NCBI GenBank assembly: GCA_018287875.1 | Contig: JAGVVL010000002.1 | Location: 3,348,001-3,412,000, forward strand | Source: Nigrospora sphaerica | Lineage: Eukaryota > Ascomycota > Sordariomycetes > Amphisphaeriales > Apiosporaceae | Length of the DNA: 64,000 nucleotides | Reading direction: 5' to 3' | Part shown: positions 60,379-64,000 of the stretch, in pieces | Layout of the letters: every line of letters starts with the position of its first letter | Position numbering within the stretch: the first letter of the stretch is position 1 | Translations under genes and position numbers: made by a program | The notes under the pieces: model-generated | The model's input: the letters and a program-made list of their open reading frames with translations, nothing else | What the model was told of the DNA's origin: nothing | Database searches by the model: none

Positions 60379-63170
60379 GGGCTCAATGGGATGAAGGGAA
60401 TGGGGAAAAGGTGGGGATATACCCGGGAGGCACGCTTCTTTTGTCGCGCAAGAATTTCTCATACCCTGCGCATGTTTGTTAGCCTAGAGGTCGCACTTTT
60501 GCTCATGATCACGGGGAACATGCAAGGCGTCAATACAGACCACATCGTCACGTGGGCATACTCATACGTGCTCATCATCGCAAGCCCAATGTGATTGACC
60601 CAAGTAGGTGCTCGCCATAACGCACCTTCCGCTCTCTGAGATAGTGAACTGTAATGGATCCATCACGCAAACACCAGCCGGCCTAAGCTGAACCTCGACA
60701 TCAAGTCGCCCGGATACTTTTCCGAAGGGCCCTATTTCGCCTGGGCCGTAACCCTTGCACCCCAGGTTGCCCAGAATCTTGTCTTCGATTGACCCAAGGC
60801 TGTTCTGTCTGCACTCACTGCCACCCAGGCGATCGTAAGTACGTCGCATCTCTTGGGCGGATGCAATATTGAATGGATGGCGGGATACTTTGGAAGGGGC
60901 ACACTGGTAAGTACAAATGTGTCTTTTGCCACCACCGAAAAACGGCCTCGTGCATCTATCCTCTCGCCAATCTGCCAGTTCCAGAATACATTGATATACT
61001 TCGATGAATATGATGTCGTATCACGACCTTTCGTATCATACAGCTTGAGATGGCACGTTCGGCTTTAGACGGAACCCCCTCTCGAGTCCATGCACGCGTC
61101 TTCACTTCCCCATACCGCCCGATGTGTCGAGATCAAAGCAATAGCCCGCGACTGCTACTTTGCCAAGTTAACTCCAGATGGTTGACAGATATGGGTTGAT
61201 CTCCACTGCCCAGGGGCAACACCACTACAAATCTGTGGAAGCCGACCAACGGGCTCCGACGAGTGCCGAGAGGTCAACGTCCGCGCTCGTCGATCGAGAG
61301 CATCTTGGGGCCATTCTATCGGTTTATCATTGACGGCTGGATAACTAGGAGCCGGTAGTACTCGCCACCGGCCATTGGGGTATTTTTTTGCGAGCGGTAC
61401 TTGCGCATCTCGTCAAGGCATCGAGCTCTTGTATCATTCGGTATGCCAGCAACTGCCATCCCAACCAAACCTCCACGGTGCGACCAATAAGGGTTTCAAA
61501 TTGTTCACTTGGAAAGGCAATAGTAAGGTGGTGATGGGATACCCATGGCAGCGCCTGCGTCATGGCAATGCCACGCTGGGTGAAGGTGGTCAACAAACCG
61601 ACAGCAAGCAAGCGCGGGGCTTTCAGAGCAAACCAAATTAGCGGCAATTTCCGCCCAACGAAGCGCAAGAAGATGTATACCGTTGCCTGAAGATCTCTCG
61701 CGACGGTATGAAGCGGTCACAAGAAGTGGAGCCGTCGGATCTACGATCGCTACGACGAGCCCGCGTGGGCTCCCTAAGTTTTGGTCACGGTTACGGCAGG
61801 CCCAGTGACCCGCGAGCCCAGTCTAGCCTCATCAAAACCATGTCGTGCCGTTAACCGCCCAGTCGTTGCGGCGGCGCCGTTTGCCATCGACCTTGTGGCC
61901 ACGCCCTTTTGTGAGTTCATCGCGGTGCCCACACCTGTCGGCGCGACTTTTACTGATCACGCGCATCGTTTCCTTGATTTATTGTCACCAAAGTACTGGA
62001 TCCGCTGTCTCGGCTCCTGCGGCCACTCCCGCAGGTGATGCCGGCAAGCAACCGAGACGCTAGGAAGTTATCCCGCCCGCACTGCCGAGGGACGGTGCCG
62101 AGCCAAACTCGACGACACTCGAGTTGAGGTGCATATCGGCCACTAGTCGACCGCGAATCTGCATTTTCGGCGGAACAATTAACACTTTACTCTTGATGTA
62201 TCTGTCGCTGTAGAAGTCTTTTCGGATGACCCAGAAGTCTTAATCTTATTGTCGAATTTGGGTCAATAATTTCAGTGATTGATTTATGAGGCGACTTGCG
62301 AACTGTCCATCGGCTTCGGCCAACCGATCCTGCCTTTGTGTTACGTTCTATACATCTCACCGATCCCATTGGCAAGATGCGGAAAATGAATTTATTACGT
62401 TTCCAAATTCTCCCTGATAGGTCTTCTCGCTTTGATATCGCAAAGCGAATTCTCCAGACCACATGAAGACCGCAGTACGGCAGGGCATAGAAGCTGCTAC
62501 GAATGTCGACACCACTCGATAGCGCCTCGGGAAACTGACATGCTATTTTCAGTCTCGGCTACCTTAGGTAGGTATGTATATTCCAGAAGAGAAACGATTC
62601 ATACTTGACATCTTCGTAGGCCAAACTACTTGATTCCCGAGCGGACGTCCTGCACATATCTACGCCAAGGCCCCCGCGCGAGTACACAGCAATCGGGAAG
62701 CAGCTTCGGAAACACAAACGATAACTATGGGAGGAAGAAAGGTTGATTATACACTAAAACGGTTATAGAATACTCAAGTGCTTCCCCGGAGACAAACCGA
62801 GATCTCAGGAATGTCCTCCTCGTATTTGCACTACTCCTACCGCTGCCTGGCTCAAGCTCGCCCAGCTAGATTGGTCGTATGGCTGGCGATGTAGATATCG
62901 TAGAAGATAACTGCCTGCGCAGGTACTCTTCAAGGTACCTCTGGTCCAGCTAGCTAATGACAGTTCCCTGTTTTCCCGGACCTCAGCCAGCTCTCCCAAT
63001 ATTTAGTATTCTTCTCTTCTCCCTTCCAGGCCAACTCGAGTCGACTCTTCTTCCATAACACACACACATACACTGACAGATTCCACCTTCTAGTCTTGAA
63101 ATTTTCCTGCCACTGATCCTTCTTCATATATTGCCAACTCCTCTTTATTCTCCTCCATCCACCCATCTTC
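60379..63170. other. Intergenic region (2.8 kb)
   Basis: No gene supported. Several open frames of 70-110 codons were read and showed no protein-like character. Composition is mixed, with AT-richer parts around 62160-62450. Confidence 0.55.
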
Positions 63171-64000
63171 GGTAAGTGTACACCACTCCCACTCTTCGGC
63201 TCTTTTGCCCATCATTCAATCCCACCACCGGCTCGTTTTGGACCGGTATGTATCTCTCTCCTGACGGAATCATCGCAACCTCGACCTAGTATTCATTTAT
63301 TGAGTTCCCCACCTACTGCTTCTTACAACTTCCATCCCACTTCACCCTGCCAACAATTCCAACCACCGTTCCTCCACACCTTTTGGCCCTGCTACCAAGC
63401 ACTCCGAAACTTGTTCTTCCCTGTTTTTCATGAAGCCTCGGAAGCATATGCCAAAAACTTGTCGACTCGTTGATCGTTCTGATCATCTCCCTCTAGGACA
63501 TCCACCCAGCAACAAATCCACATCACTTCGACTTCTCGTCAACCCGGTAACTTTCTCAATTGGACATTTTGGCGCATGTAAGTACTCCTCAGCCTATTCA
63601 CTGTTGTTCCATCCTGCAGATATCTGTTATTTCTGCCTACATTTCTTTCCGTTTGCAAAGTAACTGCTGCCTCCAGCACCACCCACCAACCTTCGGCCCC
63701 ACCTCTACCTTCAAGCACACAACAGCTTTAACAGCTTCAACACCGCTCTTGGATTTTTCTACCTTCGGCCCAAAAACCAGTTGGATGCCTGTTTGCATTC
63801 TCTATTTCCATACAACCCTACCAGACTTCCATCCACCCATCATCTAAAACTTTTCCCATCACTCCACCACTTCATCATCAACCCATCACTAACTGAACGG
63901 TCCTCGTCTAGCACTCAGCCCCTCCATCTCAAGAACCAGCAGCGACTTCTGTCAAGCCATCAGGACTTCTTCACACCCGATCCCCGACCGCGTAAGCCAC
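63171..64000 (+). promoter_or_regulatory. Pyrimidine-rich spliced 5' leader of a gene beyond the window
   Basis: The last 830 bases are C/T- and A/C-rich, with many CCACC and TTCC runs, as in fungal 5' leaders. Several good donor sequences occur (GTAAGT at about 63172 and 63580, GTATGT at about 63246), and acceptor-like CCTCTAG and TCCTGCAG follow. No long coding frame is present. A long, intron-containing leader of a plus-strand gene starting past 64000 is the best reading. Confidence 0.4.

Noticed and set aside
61781..62450. Possible decayed transposon
   Set aside because: Mixed composition and broken frames were suggestive, but no transposase, reverse transcriptase or integrase motif and no terminal repeats were found.

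Overview
The window is from a filamentous ascomycete, most likely a Sordariomycete (order not resolved). Genes are split by short GT-AG introns of about 50-215 bp, coding sequence is very GC-rich at third positions, and both strands carry monocistronic genes with CT-rich leaders. The gene content is typical of Pezizomycotina: a Con-6 conidiation protein, a GAPDH with a late intron, RVB2, UFD1, PTH2, a Hul4-type HECT ligase and a LIN1/GYF protein. No transposon, CRISPR array or secondary-metabolite core enzyme was recognised.

0-20 kb: the 3' part of a major-facilitator transporter (cut by the window edge), a secreted protein built of two tandem copies of an unrecognised module, a LEA2/DUF3712-like protein, a Con-6 protein, a Hul4-type ubiquitin ligase, a small one-pass membrane protein and a large disordered nuclear-type protein. 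Gene-poor stretches of 2-3.5 kb with simple repeats separate them.

20-43 kb: mostly housekeeping. PTH2 and a coiled-coil protein converge, as do RVB2 and GAPDH. Then come an EthD-like protein, a calcineurin-like phosphoesterase, and UFD1 divergent from the LIN1/GYF protein.

44-60 kb: the unusual part. Ten small genes or gene-like exons (called A-J here: A 44.1, B 46.2, C 47.3, D 47.4, E 48.1, F 49.6, G 53.4, H 55.3, I 57.9, J 59.5 kb) each start with a roughly 55-65 residue three-helix Myb/SANT-like module followed by a low-complexity tail. In eight of the ten an intron splits the module at the start of the third helix in phase 2 (the tail splice of C, D, E and I is partly inferred). Tails carry AT-hooks (B, F), clusters of PsiKxE sumoylation-type motifs (G, H, J) or Tyr/His/Pro-rich stretches (A, G, J). 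C, D and E are half-domain exons on one strand just upstream of B, whose second exon they could share. I read this as a locally expanded, fast-diverging family of small DNA-binding proteins, and it is the best candidate here for an undescribed system. A tRNA-Ala(AGC) gene with a 9-nt perfect duplication in the anticodon arm lies inside the cluster.

60-64 kb: no gene seen, ending in a pyrimidine-rich stretch with several splice-donor sequences that looks like the spliced 5' leader of a plus-strand gene beyond the window.

Exon boundaries were read by eye from splice consensus and reading frame; none has been checked against transcripts or databases.
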